The notes below the pieces were generated by a model. That model made no database searches. It was not told where the DNA came from and saw only the letters and a list, made by a program, of their open reading frames with translations. Shown here piece after piece: positions 33,946 to 43,194 of a stretch of 64,000 nt of DNA. The position numbers and the translations under genes are program-made. The first letter of the stretch is position 1, and each line of letters begins with the position of its first letter. This DNA is from JBGPQJ01 sp963829485 (GTDB taxonomy: Bacteria; Chloroflexota; Anaerolineae; Anaerolineales; Villigracilaceae), in the NCBI GenBank assembly GCA_963829485.1, contig CAWHIK010000009.1, positions 1 to 64,000 on the forward strand, given 5' to 3'.

Positions 33946-35496
33946 ATGCGACGATATATCTACCTCACCGTTTTTGTATCCGGCATGACAGCCCTCGCCG
34001 CTGAATTTGCCGCAAGCCGATTGCTCGGCAATGTCTTTGGAACGAGCAATATCGTTTGGGCAAGCATCATCGGCCTGATCATGATCTACCTTGCTGTGGG
34101 ATATTTCATTGGCGGGCGCTGGGCAGATAAATCACCCTTCCCGAAGACCCTCTTCTCCATCCTTGTATGGGCAGCCTTCTTTCTCGGCATCGTCCCCTTT
34201 GTTGCAGGACCCGTTCTTAGGACAGCGGCAACCGCGTTTGATGCGCTTCAGCTGGGTATACTCGGGGGTTCGTTTTCTGCCGTTCTGGTGCTCCTCGCTG
34301 TTCCCATAACCCTGATGGGGATGGTCTCTCCTTTTGCCATCCGTATCCTTATGGATGACGCATCCCGCGCCGGAAATCTATCCGGGAACGTGTACGCCAT
34401 TTCCACGACAGGGTCGTTTATTGGAACTTTTCTTCCCACGTTGATATTTATCCCGCTAATTGGAACTACTCGCACCTTCCTGCTGTTCAGCGCCGTGCTG
34501 ATGGTTTTCGCGCTGATAGGTCTATACCTCAGCGTCAAACGCGGCGTGCTGCCCTACCTCGCTCTGGCGGTCATCCTGATAGTGCTTGCCCTGTGGGGGT
34601 TGAACCTGCAGATCAAACGCACTCCCGGGCAGGTATTCGAAACTGAATCTGCATACAACTATATCGAAGTGCTTCAGATCGATGGATATACCTACCTAAG
34701 ACTAAACGACGGCCAGGGAGTCCATTCGACGTACCATCCTACTCAGTTATTTTTCGGCGGACCCTGGGAGCAGTTCCTGGTCGCTCCTTATTTCAATGCG
34801 CCGCCCTATGAGCCAAATCAAATTAACCGTATTGCCATTGTTGGCTTGGCAGCCGGAACGACAGCCCGTCAGGCAACGGCGGCTTATGGACCCATTCCGA
34901 TCGACGGATATGAGATCGACCCGATCATTGTCGAGGCAGGCCGGGATTACTTCGAAATGACAATGCCAAACCTGAATGCGATCGTAGCCGACGGACGCTG
35001 GGGACTGGAGCACAGCCCACACTTGTATTCGATCATCGCTGTGGATGCCTACCGCCCGCCGTACATCCCACCTCACCTGACGACAAAGGAATTCTTTCAG
35101 ATCGCCTATGACCACCTTGAGGATGACGGAACACTCGCCATCAATGTTGGACGTGCACCCGGTGACCGCCGCTTAATCGATGATCTTGCTGCGACCATCG
35201 GCAGCGTTTTTCCTTCCATATATGTTATGGACATCCCCCATACATTCAATTCGATCATTTATGCGACGAAGCTGCCCACCAACTCCGACTATATGACTGC
35301 CAATATGATTGCGCTCTCCCAGGACGCCGGCACTCATCCGCTTATATTGCAGGCTGGAACTGCCGCGATAATGAATTTGAAGTCTGTGCCTGCCGGGGGT
35401 AGGATATTCACTGACGACCTTGCTCCCATTGAATGGATTACCAACGACATGGTGCTGAGATACATCCTGGGTGGTGGAACGCAGGACCTGCAATAA
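33946..35496 (+). CDS. Membrane transporter-like protein fused to a spermidine synthase-like domain
   Basis: Of 516 residues, the first 230 or so hold about seven membrane helices of MFS-like type, including the conserved AAEFAASRLLGNVFG in helix 1. The rest is a spermidine-synthase-like Rossmann domain: IAIVGLAAGTTARQ near residue 290, GYEIDPIIVEAGR near 315, and IIAVDAYRPPYIPPHLTT near 363. Key polyamine-binding residues are hard to place, so aminopropyl transfer is unproven. The ATG is preceded by a TTG codon in frame, and a TATAAT at 33923-33928 lies 17 bases upstream of it. It is followed closely by a TIGR01906-type membrane gene. Confidence 0.8.
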   Translation: MRRYIYLTVFVSGMTALAAEFAASRLLGNVFGTSNIVWASIIGLIMIYLAVGYFIGGRWADKSPFPKTLFSILVWAAFFLGIVPFVAGPVLRTAATAFDALQLGILGGSFSAVLVLLAVPITLMGMVSPFAIRILMDDASRAGNLSGNVYAISTTGSFIGTFLPTLIFIPLIGTTRTFLLFSAVLMVFALIGLYLSVKRGVLPYLALAVILIVLALWGLNLQIKRTPGQVFETESAYNYIEVLQIDGYTYLRLNDGQGVHSTYHPTQLFFGGPWEQFLVAPYFNAPPYEPNQINRIAIVGLAAGTTARQATAAYGPIPIDGYEIDPIIVEAGRDYFEMTMPNLNAIVADGRWGLEHSPHLYSIIAVDAYRPPYIPPHLTTKEFFQIAYDHLEDDGTLAINVGRAPGDRRLIDDLAATIGSVFPSIYVMDIPHTFNSIIYATKLPTNSDYMTANMIALSQDAGTHPLILQAGTAAIMNLKSVPAGGRIFTDDLAPIEWITNDMVLRYILGGGTQDLQ

Positions 35497-35515
35497 TTCT
35501 TTACTGGGAGATCAG

Positions 35516-36184
35516 ATGAATATCCTTTATAAAATACTTTCCTGGGTCGTGACTCTTCTTACTCCTTTTGTCCTCATTTTGCTGGGTGTGAGGTTGGTCC
35601 TTAACCCTGTTTATCCTTCGATAGCTTATCGGCTGCCAGCCTTTCCTGATGATCCGTACGGATTCTCAACCCAGGAACGGTTAAAGTGGTCTGGATTTGC
35701 AGTCAAGTATCTGCTCAATGATTCGAAAATCGCCTATCTTGCTGATTTAAAATTTGATGATCAGTCACCGCTTTTCAACCAGCGGGAATTGGGACACATG
35801 ATTGATGTGAAGGTACTCGTCCAGAATGCGATGCGAACATTCTATGCAATGATTGTGCTCCTAGTAGCTTTCGGGCTTTGGGCTTATTTTGGAAAATGGA
35901 TGGTTGAATTCCGCTCCGGTCTATCCCGCGGCGGTTGGTTAACCGTGGGATTGATTGTGGGGATCGGCTTGTTCGCCGCCGTGAGCTTCTGGCAGTTTTT
36001 CACCTTTTTCCATGGTCTATTCTTCACCGGGGATTCCTGGTTGTTCATGTATTCCGATACGCTGATTCGTTTGTTTCCCATCCGCTTTTGGCAGGATATC
36101 TTCATCTTTGTACTAGGTTTTACCTTATTGTCAGGCGCAGGGTTGGGCTGGTTTCTGCGTCCCAGGGTAAAAACCAGCGCTTGA
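35516..36184 (+). CDS. Integral membrane protein, TIGR01906/DUF1461 type
   Basis: The 222-aa protein has four or five membrane helices. The extracytoplasmic loop after helix 1 has the family pattern of two partly polar stretches (FSTQERLKWSGFAVKYLL and FNQRELGHMIDVK). Function is unknown in all members I know of. GGAGATCAG precedes the ATG at 35516, 19 bases after the upstream stop. The HMxDV segment is the most recognisable part of the family. Confidence 0.75.
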   Translation: MNILYKILSWVVTLLTPFVLILLGVRLVLNPVYPSIAYRLPAFPDDPYGFSTQERLKWSGFAVKYLLNDSKIAYLADLKFDDQSPLFNQRELGHMIDVKVLVQNAMRTFYAMIVLLVAFGLWAYFGKWMVEFRSGLSRGGWLTVGLIVGIGLFAAVSFWQFFTFFHGLFFTGDSWLFMYSDTLIRLFPIRFWQDIFIFVLGFTLLSGAGLGWFLRPRVKTSA

Positions 36185-36251
36185 CCCCGCAGTGTTAATC
36201 GTCCCTTTGGCAGTCATCGGTTATAATTTTATCCATACAGGAGAACTATAA

Positions 36252-37013
36252 ATGGTTGAATCAGCTTTATCACTGGAGAACCGGGTGGCGATCGTTACTG
36301 GAGGTTCTCGCGGTATTGGACGGGCAACCGCCCTGGAGTTGGCAAAACGCGGTGCAGCAGTGGTTGTCAATTACAACAAGTCACCTGAGGCAGCCGAAAA
36401 AGTGGTCGGCCAGATTCAGGCTGCGGGTGGACGCGCGGCAGCATTCCAGGCTGATGTTTCCAATTTTGAGCAGGCTGCGGCATTGATTAAGTTTGCCATT
36501 GATACGTTTGGCGACCTCCATATTCTCGTGAACAATGCCGGAATCACAAAGGACACTCTTATCATGATGATGTCCGAGGAAGACTGGGATTCCGTTCAGG
36601 ACACTAATCTAAAATCGACATTTAATTGTTCGAAAGCCGCGGTTAAACATATGATGCGTAAGCGATATGGGCGCATCATCAACATGGCTTCCATCGCCGG
36701 TCAAATGGGCAATGCCGGTCAAACCAATTACTCCGCGTCGAAAGCCGGGCAGATCGGCTTTACCAAGGCCTTAGCCCGTGAAGTGGCATCCAGGAATATC
36801 AATGTAAATGCTGTTGCTCCGGGTTTTGTGGATACAGAGATTTTAAACTCGGTACCGGCGGAAATGCTTGAGGCTGCCTTGAAATTTATTCCGTTGGGAC
36901 GCAAAGGACAGCCGGAAGAGATCGCCTATGCAGTCGCCTTTCTGGCGTCGGATCAGGCTGCCTATATCACCGGGCAGGTCCTGGGAGTCGATGGCGGAAT
37001 GGCTATGATGTAA
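36252..37013 (+). CDS. fabG: 3-oxoacyl-[acyl-carrier-protein] reductase
   Basis: The 253-aa short-chain dehydrogenase reduces 3-oxoacyl-ACP with NADPH in fatty acid elongation. The cofactor motif is TGGSRGIGRATA near residue 16, NNAGITKD near 93, and the catalytic Ser-Tyr-Lys in SIAGQMGNAGQTNYSASKAG near 145-160. The usual FabG C-terminus GQVLGVDGGMAM is present. AGGAGAACTATAA precedes the ATG. It opens a plus-strand run with asp23-like, nusB, tatA/B and tatC. Confidence 0.9.
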   Translation: MVESALSLENRVAIVTGGSRGIGRATALELAKRGAAVVVNYNKSPEAAEKVVGQIQAAGGRAAAFQADVSNFEQAAALIKFAIDTFGDLHILVNNAGITKDTLIMMMSEEDWDSVQDTNLKSTFNCSKAAVKHMMRKRYGRIINMASIAGQMGNAGQTNYSASKAGQIGFTKALAREVASRNINVNAVAPGFVDTEILNSVPAEMLEAALKFIPLGRKGQPEEIAYAVAFLASDQAAYITGQVLGVDGGMAMM

Positions 37014-37055
37014 CACCCCACGAAAAAAGATTGACCCTGTGACAGGAGAAAACCC

Positions 37056-37394
37056 ATGCCCGAATATTCCTTTGGAAAAACGACTATCGCACCTGAAGTC
37101 CTGATCACAATTGCACGGATGTCCGCACTCAATGTGCCGGGTGTCAGCAGGCTGGCACCTGTCACCGGCGGTCTGAACCGTGTGTTTAAACGAGGCGCAA
37201 GTGAAGGTGTACGCGCGGAGATAGAAGATGGATTAGCCTACCTGGATCTCTACCTGATCCTCAAGCAGGATGTGAATGTCAGGGAGGTCAGCCGGCAGGT
37301 CCAGCAGGTGGTGTCCCGGTCGGTGTCCGAAATGCTCGGCATCGAAGTAGGCCATGTCAATATTCACGTGGAAGGCATTGATTACGAAGTCTGA
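37056..37394 (+). CDS. Asp23/Gls24 family envelope stress protein
   Basis: The 112-aa protein has the Asp23 (DUF322) core: TTIAPEVLITIARMSALNVPGV near residue 9 and VREVSRQVQQVVSRSVSEMLGI near 80, ending in VNIHVEGIDY. Members are membrane-associated cytoplasmic proteins linked to envelope stress. Placement before nusB is a common order in Gram-positive-like phyla. ACAGGAGAAAACCC precedes the ATG. Confidence 0.85.
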   Translation: MPEYSFGKTTIAPEVLITIARMSALNVPGVSRLAPVTGGLNRVFKRGASEGVRAEIEDGLAYLDLYLILKQDVNVREVSRQVQQVVSRSVSEMLGIEVGHVNIHVEGIDYEV

Positions 37395-37454
37395 TGTTAG
37401 TAGATCAGCCGGGACAAGACCGGCTGCCAAACCCTTATCGATGGTGTTCCAAAC

Positions 37455-37901
37455 ATGAAATCCCGAACCAGGGCGCGCAGTGTTGCCCTGCAGGTACTTT
37501 ACGAAGTCGATATGTCCTCACATCCCCCGGGTGCTGTCCTGCAACAACGGCTGGCGGATGTTGAATTGACGCCGGAGCTTGCGGAGTTCGTCCGGCGGAT
37601 CGTCTTTGGCGTCCTGCCATTGACGGAACCCCTTGATCATGCCATCGCAAAATATGCACCGGAATGGCCGTTTGATCAAATAGCGGCTATTGACCGAAAT
37701 ATATTAAGAATCGCCACCTGGGAATTTACTGTTGACGGAGAGACTCCTGTGAAAGTTGCAATAAATGAGGCGGTTGAATTAGCCAAGCTTTATGGATCGG
37801 ACAGCGCGCCGCGCTTTGTTAACGGTGTTTTGGGCAGTCTGGCTGACCATGAGCATGAAATCCACCAGGCTCTGATGGCAGCATCCAGGAAGGCTGGATA
37901 A
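37455..37901 (+). CDS. nusB: Transcription antitermination factor NusB
   Basis: The 148-aa all-helical protein binds boxA RNA together with S10 (NusE) for rRNA antitermination. The opening RTRARSVALQVLYEVD, the central WPFDQIAAIDRNILRIATWEF and the C-terminal VKVAINEAVELAKLYGSDSAPRF segments are typical. It starts 60 bases after the Asp23 gene and is followed by tatA/B with a one-base gap. Confidence 0.92.
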   Translation: MKSRTRARSVALQVLYEVDMSSHPPGAVLQQRLADVELTPELAEFVRRIVFGVLPLTEPLDHAIAKYAPEWPFDQIAAIDRNILRIATWEFTVDGETPVKVAINEAVELAKLYGSDSAPRFVNGVLGSLADHEHEIHQALMAASRKAG

Positions 37902-37902
37902 G

Positions 37903-38319
37903 ATGGATATCCTGGGTATTGGCCCGATGGAGCTCGTTTTCATCGTGATCATCGCATTGATCGTACTTGGTCCCAAAGATATGGCTAAAACCAGCCGCTC
38001 TCTTGGGAAATTCATGCGCGATGTGGTCAAATCGGATACCTGGAAGGCGATCAAAACGACCACCAAGGAATTGGAACACCTCCCCAACCGCATGATGCGC
38101 GAAGCGGGACTCGAGGAAGATGCGAAGGAACTGAATAATATTACCCGGTCGATTACCGCTGAGGAATTAACCCGGACGATTAAACCGCCAACCAAGCCGG
38201 CTGGAATCAATCAACCAAAACAACCATCGCCTGAGGATGCTGCCTTTACGCCGGATACCCCTCCTGTTCTGGACGATCTTCCCGAGCCGCCTCAATCACC
38301 TTCTTCACCTACAGCCTGA
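37903..38319 (+). CDS. tatB: Sec-independent translocase subunit TatA/TatB
   Basis: The 138-aa protein has a short N-terminal membrane helix (GPMELVFIVIIALIVLGP), the hinge GP, an amphipathic helix (RSLGKFMRDVVKS), and a long polar, Pro-rich tail. The acidic residue in PMELV and the tail length fit TatB better than TatA. It forms the export channel with TatC, whose gene starts four bases after its stop. Confidence 0.85.
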   Translation: MDILGIGPMELVFIVIIALIVLGPKDMAKTSRSLGKFMRDVVKSDTWKAIKTTTKELEHLPNRMMREAGLEEDAKELNNITRSITAEELTRTIKPPTKPAGINQPKQPSPEDAAFTPDTPPVLDDLPEPPQSPSSPTA

Positions 38320-38322
38320 TCT

Positions 38323-39183
38323 ATGCGCCGAAAAATATCGCGATTCTGGAATAGACTGACCTCCCCTTTTCGGAATTTCTATTCCTTCCTGACTGAGGAG
38401 CCCGAGGAACGACCTTTTTCAGATACCCTGTCAGAATCAGTTACAACCCCGTCATTGTTGATCGAACATGTCGAAGCGTTCCGTAAACACCTTTTCCGCA
38501 GCTTGATCGTGACAGCGGTGCTGGTGGCGGTGGCTCTTAATTTTGCCAACCAGATAATGGAGATTTTGGCTGAGCCTATCGGGGGAGTGGAATTCCTGCA
38601 AGCCATCCAGGTGACAGAGAACCTGGGTGTTTTTATGCAAATCGGTATCTTTACAGGCGTGGCTTTGGCAATACCCTACATCGCCTTTGAGTTTTACCTT
38701 TTTGCCGCACCTGGACTTTCTGTTCGTGCGAGACGATATGGACTGATCGGCATTCCCTTTGCCGCTTTGTTCTTCTTTGCGGGGATTGCATTCGCCTATT
38801 ACTTCATGCTTCCAACTGCCCTGCCTTTCCTTCTTGATTTTGGCGGCATCCCGGCGCACCCGACGGCCAGTTCCTATTACGGCTTTATAACCAACATCCT
38901 GTTTTGGATAGGTGCAGCATTCGAATTCCCGCTGGTGATCTTCGTGCTTTCAGCCATGGGATTTGTAAATCCCCAGATGCTTTTAAGCCAGTGGCGTCTG
39001 GCAATCATCATCATTGCCGTCGTCTCTGCAATGATCACGCCCACCATCGACCCGGTCAATATGGCTCTGGTCATGGCACCGATGATCGTGCTTTATTTCT
39101 TCAGTATCGTCATGAGCTCGATAGCCCAGGCAGGACGCAGGAACCAGGCCAAAAAAGATGAAGCCGCCGGTGATCAAGCCTGA
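38323..39183 (+). CDS. tatC: Sec-independent translocase subunit TatC
   Basis: The 286-aa polytopic protein recognises twin-arginine signal peptides. The conserved N-terminal motif is seen as HVEAFRKHLFRSLI near residue 45, then six membrane helices, with the FEFYLFAAPGLSVRARR loop in the middle. An extra 40-residue N-terminal extension precedes the first motif. It completes the tatA/B-tatC pair. Confidence 0.92.
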   Translation: MRRKISRFWNRLTSPFRNFYSFLTEEPEERPFSDTLSESVTTPSLLIEHVEAFRKHLFRSLIVTAVLVAVALNFANQIMEILAEPIGGVEFLQAIQVTENLGVFMQIGIFTGVALAIPYIAFEFYLFAAPGLSVRARRYGLIGIPFAALFFFAGIAFAYYFMLPTALPFLLDFGGIPAHPTASSYYGFITNILFWIGAAFEFPLVIFVLSAMGFVNPQMLLSQWRLAIIIIAVVSAMITPTIDPVNMALVMAPMIVLYFFSIVMSSIAQAGRRNQAKKDEAAGDQA

Positions 39184-39216
39184 CGCTTGGAATAATACCC
39201 AGGGATGGAGGGGGGA

Positions 39217-41666
39217 ATGAATCGGTTCCGCCAATTTTTTCGCGGGGAAGTAACTATCAGCCTGTGTTTGTTGACCGCCATCCTGCTCTCATCGTGCGGC
39301 CTTGTCCAACAGAATCCCGTTCCTCCGCCACCTGCTGGGGATATCCCAACTGCAACACCGGCGCCGATGGCAGAGACAGTAATCGATGTTTCTCTTCCAG
39401 CTCCGATCCCGGATGGTACGACGCTGACTCTGGCTGTTCTTGATGAGGTTACCGGGTTGCCGGTTAATCCCGTGTATTACCCGATGCAGGCTGTAGACGC
39501 CACGCATTACTCGGTCAGGCTGGCATTGCCTCTCAAGGGTGTCGCCAAATATCGCTATGTTTTGCAGGGAACTTATCCGATCCAGGAGGATAACGCCTTC
39601 GACCAGCCTGTGCGCTACCGGATGTACGTTGTACCCGGTCCCAGCCAGGTCTCGGACGTGATCAGCAGCTGGGCAGACCAACAATTCGCCGGATCAACAG
39701 GCCGGGTGCAGGGGCAGGTGGTGGATCCCGATAACGGTAAACCGCTGGATGATATTCTGGTCACAGCGGGCGGCGTATCGACATTATCCGATTCATTGGG
39801 CAATTTTATTCTAGAAGGCCTTCCAGCCGGCACTCATAACCTGGTTGCGTATTCTTTGGATGGTTCCTATCAGCCGTTTCAGCAGGGAGCGACCGTAGCG
39901 GCAGGCTCCACGACACCGGCAGCGGTTGCCATGAAGGCAGCCCGAACTGTGAAATTGACGTTCGTGGTGACACTCCCAAGCGATACAGTGGTCGGCGCTC
40001 CAATACGGATCGCTGGCAATCTTCATCAGTTGGGAAACACTTTCGGCGATTTGGATGGTGGCTTGAGCACCATCGCCAGCCAGATGCCGGTCATGTCACC
40101 ACTCCCCGATGGACGCTACACTGTAACGCTTGAGCTCCCCGCGGGAACTGACCTTCTCTATAAATATACTCAAGGGGATGGTTTGTGGAATGCGGAGCAC
40201 ACGGCCGACGGGAATTTCCGTGTCCGGCAGTTGATCGTGCCCGATTCCAATTCCATCGTACAGGACCAGGTCGAAACGTGGCTTTCCGGTCCAAACGCCC
40301 CCATCCTTTTTCAGGTGAGCGTCCCCCCAAGCACTCCTGTCGAAGATATCATTTCCATCCAGTTCAATCCATACGCCTGGACGGTGCCCATACCCATGTG
40401 GCCGGTCGGAAACAATCAATGGGTATTCAAAGCGTTCAGCCCGCTTGGTATGGGGAACTCACTCGGGTACCGGTATTGCCGCAACGACCAATGCGGCAGC
40501 GCGGATGATGCAGCAACAGCCGGAAACGCAACTCCGGGTCGGACCGTGACGATGGCACAAACATACCAGGAGTTGCAGGATACCGTAACGAACTGGCAAT
40601 GGGAGGCGTTACCTACCGGTGTGGGTGCGCAGCCGATCGTGAACAAACGCCCTCAGGGATTTGTTTCCGGTGTGGAGTTGCAGCCTTTCTTCCACCCGAG
40701 CTGGTCACCGTTCTATCCCGGTGCTTTCTTAACTCTGAAAAGTTTCCATGCCGACTGGACCGTCATCGATTCGACTTGGACTGTCTCCCGAAATAATCCC
40801 CTCGTGTTTTCACTTAAGCCCGGGCTTAATCCTTTGAGCAATGAAATCGAATCCCAGGTGTCTTCAGCAAGGGCAGCAAACCTCAATGTCGCTCTTTTCC
40901 CGAATCCCAGATTCGAGAACCTGGCGGATGATTGGCGTTACTCCACTCCCGGCGATTGGAATGCCTGGTTTGACAGGTATCGCGCCTTCGCCCTTTACCA
41001 TGCCGATGCAGCAACGAAATCGAATGCCCAGGCTTTGATCCTGGGAGGGGAATGGATCCCGCCGGCGCTGTTCGATGGCACTCCCGAAGCAGACCCCCGG
41101 TTCCGTGCACTGCTGACCGAGGTCCGCGAGCATTTTGGAGGGCAGGTCTGGTGGGGGCAGCCATATACCGGCTCCATGCAGGCATCTCCATCGTTCCTGG
41201 ATGCTGTGGATGGGATTTACCTTCTTTGGTCCGCTCCGTTGGCTCAGAAATCCCAGCGCAACGATAGACGAAATGGCAATGGAAGCTGGCCGTAAACTGG
41301 ATACAGATATTCTGCCTTTTGCCATTTCCATTCAAAAACCGGTCATCGTAGCACCGGTTTATACTTCGGCTGGAGGATCTGTGACAGGATGCGTTTCTGC
41401 CCCCGCCGGTGGGTGTGTTGATTGGACAGCGCTCAGTCGCCCCAATCCGGATATCCCTTCAGTCACCCTCGATTTGGGCGGACAGGCGAATGCTTACCAG
41501 GCAGTTCTGACGGCTAGTCAACGATCGCCCCTGGTTGAGCGGATTTGTCAGCCGCGGTTTTTACCCGTCTGCTATGCTGGCAGATAAATCGGCTTCAATT
41601 CGTGGAAAACCTGCAGCAGAATTGTTAACTTATTGGTTTGCACAAATGCAGGGCATCGGTCAATAG
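39217..41666 (+). pseudogene. Lipoprotein with regulatory, starch-binding-like and TIM-barrel domains; two frameshifts
   Basis: The start is a lipoprotein signal with lipobox LLSSC near residue 27. Next come a Pro-rich linker, a carboxypeptidase-regulatory-like domain (GRVQGQVVDPDNGKPLDDI, about 165-235), a starch-binding-like beta domain with YKYTQGDGLWNAE near 315, and a C-terminal TIM-barrel-like region resembling bacterial glycosidase-related domains. Reading is lost at 41250, where one extra A in CAGAAATCC breaks the frame, and again near 41516 with an extra A. Skipping both restores PLAQNPSATIDEMAMEAG and VNDRPWLSGFVSRGFYPS, ending at the TAG at 41664. As given, the upstream frame stops at 41295. 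GGAGGGGGA precedes the ATG. The protein is probably cell-surface bound and may act on a polysaccharide. Confidence 0.75.
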
Positions 41667-41682
41667 GGATTCCGATAACTAA

Positions 41683-41721
41683 AAAAGGAGGAGGATGTGC
41701 TAGTCGCATCCTCCTCCTTTT
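41683..41721. terminator. Bidirectional terminator between the lipoprotein gene and the paralogue pair
   Basis: A 15-bp perfect stem AAAAGGAGGAGGATG/CATCCTCCTCCTTTT encloses a nine-base loop. It lies between convergent genes. Its position right after the restored lipoprotein stop supports the repaired reading frame. Confidence 0.9.
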
Positions 41722-41722
41722 C

Positions 41723-42586
41723 TTACGGCTGTTGGAAAATCAATTGGATCGATCCCAGGTATTCTTCTCCATCATCGGTTGTGCAAACCGAGGCGGAAAG
41801 TCCATTTGCGGGTTCCCCGCCTGCTGCAAGATGGAGAGAATAGATCGTGTTGCGAAGCATTTTGAAATCCGCATAGCCGTCGCTGATCTCAGGTTTCAGA
41901 CCGGTAAAGAAACTTTCCTCGCCCCCGCTCCAGCTGATGATCACTTCTTCGCCGGCGATCGGCTGGCGTTTTTTATTTCGGACCTCCACCATGATCAAAC
42001 CGCGTTGGTCGTTCGGGTCGCACATCTCCTCCCTTGAAACGAGGATGAATGGCGCGCCTTTTGTTGGCGTCGCAGTCGCGGTGGGCTTTTGTGTGGAGGT
42101 CGGACGTGGTGTGAGGGATTCCCCCGGCGTCGGGCTTGCCCTGGGTGTGGTCACCAGTCCAAAAGGAGTCTGGGTTGCGGTGGGCTGCAGATCAGGTTCG
42201 GGTGTGGAAGTCGATGCATCGCTGACGACCGGCTCTGTAGCAGTCACTGGAGCAGTCAAATTGAGGGCATTGATCAACATCGAGATCTCAAAGGCTGAGT
42301 CTGGAGCGCTGCCGGAGGTGAGCATCCGTTCGGCTTGCGAAATTAACGCCTGCTCTGGGCTGGCATCTCCCACGAGTGACAGCCTAGCCCGGGCACGATC
42401 CAGATTTCCGGTGGAGTTGAACGCTGAAGCGATGGCCGACCGGTATTGGTCCTTGAATTCCTCCCGCATGGACGCCGGGGAGGTATCGGTGTACTCAACC
42501 GGCGAGATCACCCACGCAATGAGCAATCCCAACGCCAGGCCGATGACGAGACCTCCAAGAATCTGGACAAGAAGGCTGCCTTTCAC
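41723..42586 (-). CDS. Membrane-anchored protein with PVEY motif and Pro/Thr-rich linker (family copy 1)
   Basis: The 287-aa product has an N-terminal membrane helix (about 8-28) followed by ISPVEYTDTSPASMREEFKDQY. That segment recurs in the genes at 42583-42939 and 57747-58721. A helical region to about 115 and a Thr/Pro linker (about 120-175) precede a C-terminal beta domain with EEVIISWSGGEESFFTGL. The C-terminal part is probably extracytoplasmic. The ATG overlaps the upstream stop by four bases (ATGA), so it is coupled to the shorter paralogue. Confidence 0.7.
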   Translation of the reverse strand: MKGSLLVQILGGLVIGLALGLLIAWVISPVEYTDTSPASMREEFKDQYRSAIASAFNSTGNLDRARARLSLVGDASPEQALISQAERMLTSGSAPDSAFEISMLINALNLTAPVTATEPVVSDASTSTPEPDLQPTATQTPFGLVTTPRASPTPGESLTPRPTSTQKPTATATPTKGAPFILVSREEMCDPNDQRGLIMVEVRNKKRQPIAGEEVIISWSGGEESFFTGLKPEISDGYADFKMLRNTIYSLHLAAGGEPANGLSASVCTTDDGEEYLGSIQLIFQQP

Positions 42587-42939
42587 GGGATCGACGCTCC
42601 GGAAGATATTTGCCAGGTCTGCATGGCCAGCACCAGATTTTGAAGAAGCTGCAAATCCTCCTGTGAATACCCGACAGATTGAGCAAATGCGAGCGCTTCC
42701 GCCGCGATCTCTGATGGTGGTTGGCTTCCCAAAAAGGCGAGTTGCCGCGCTGCCAGGGCGGAATCCTGCCTGGATTGATAGGTTTCGGCGGCCATGAGTA
42801 CGTAATCGGTTCGATAATCCGCCTGGAGGCTGCCGGGACCGGTATCCACATATTCCACAGGGTTGACCATCCAGCCATAATAAAGGCTGATGGCCAGGCC
42901 GGCAGCAAGCGCGATGAGGAAGGGGAGCCAGCGTCGCAT
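42583..42939 (-). CDS. Short membrane-anchored PVEY-motif protein (family copy 2)
   Basis: The 118-aa protein is reduced to the shared module: a membrane helix (LIALAAGLAISLYYGWMV), then NPVEYVDTGPGSLQADYRTDY and a helical segment with AARQLAFLGSQP. The start at MRRWLPF was chosen because the longer frame lies over the SRP RNA gene. A TATAAT on the minus strand (42951-42946) is six bases before the ATG and no ribosome site is seen. It is coupled to copy 1 by a four-base overlap. Confidence 0.65.
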   Translation of the reverse strand: MRRWLPFLIALAAGLAISLYYGWMVNPVEYVDTGPGSLQADYRTDYVLMAAETYQSRQDSALAARQLAFLGSQPPSEIAAEALAFAQSVGYSQEDLQLLQNLVLAMQTWQISSGASIP

Positions 42940-42945
42940 AGGGTT

Positions 42946-42951
42946 ATTATA
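42946..42951 (-). promoter_or_regulatory. -10 box of the PVEY-motif gene pair
   Basis: TATAAT on the minus strand lies six bases before the ATG at 42939, with no Shine-Dalgarno sequence, which predicts a leaderless mRNA. Confidence 0.55.
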
Positions 42952-42992
42952 AGATAAGAAGCGGGATGGATGAAACCCAAGTTGATGAATAT

Positions 42993-43092
42993 CCGGACAG
43001 GTGACCGGCGGCACCCGGAATGACCCCCTTACCGTTGCTTCCTCTCGGACCTGGCGGGGTTCAGAGGCTTCCGCCGCGCCGGGCCTGCCCGG
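42993..43092 (-). ncRNA. ffs: Signal recognition particle RNA (small bacterial type)
   Basis: On the minus strand the Ffh-binding domain reads AACCCCGCCAGGTCCGAGAG then GAAGCAACGGTAAGGGGGTC, with the canonical asymmetric loop and a GAGA (GNRA) tetraloop. The outer arms CCGGGCAGG and CCTGTCCGG pair with one G-U. The length is about 100 bases, the small form without an Alu domain. A consensus promoter lies at 43102-43130. Its partner Ffh is encoded at 48728. Confidence 0.9.
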
Positions 43093-43101
43093 ACGGGCGA
43101 T

Positions 43102-43130
43102 AGCATACTCCAATACGGATAGACTGTCAA
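43102..43130 (-). promoter_or_regulatory. Promoter of the SRP RNA gene
   Basis: On the minus strand TTGACA (43130-43125), a 17-base spacer and TATGCT (43107-43102) lie about ten bases before the RNA 5' end. Confidence 0.75.
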
Positions 43131-43194
43131 TCTACTCTACTCGTGGATTGTGAAAACCTGGCACCCAGTTTGATTTTTGGCTTATACTCATACC

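Noticed and set aside
36181..36227. TTGACC or TTGGCA with TATAAT as a promoter for fabG
   Set aside because: The spacers are 35 and 9 bases, so only the TATAAT is reasonable; not listed as a full promoter.
42940..43113. N-terminal extension of the PVEY copy 2 frame up to 43113
   Set aside because: These codons are the SRP RNA gene and its flank; the hydrophobic N-terminus at 42939 and the TATAAT just before it give the real start.
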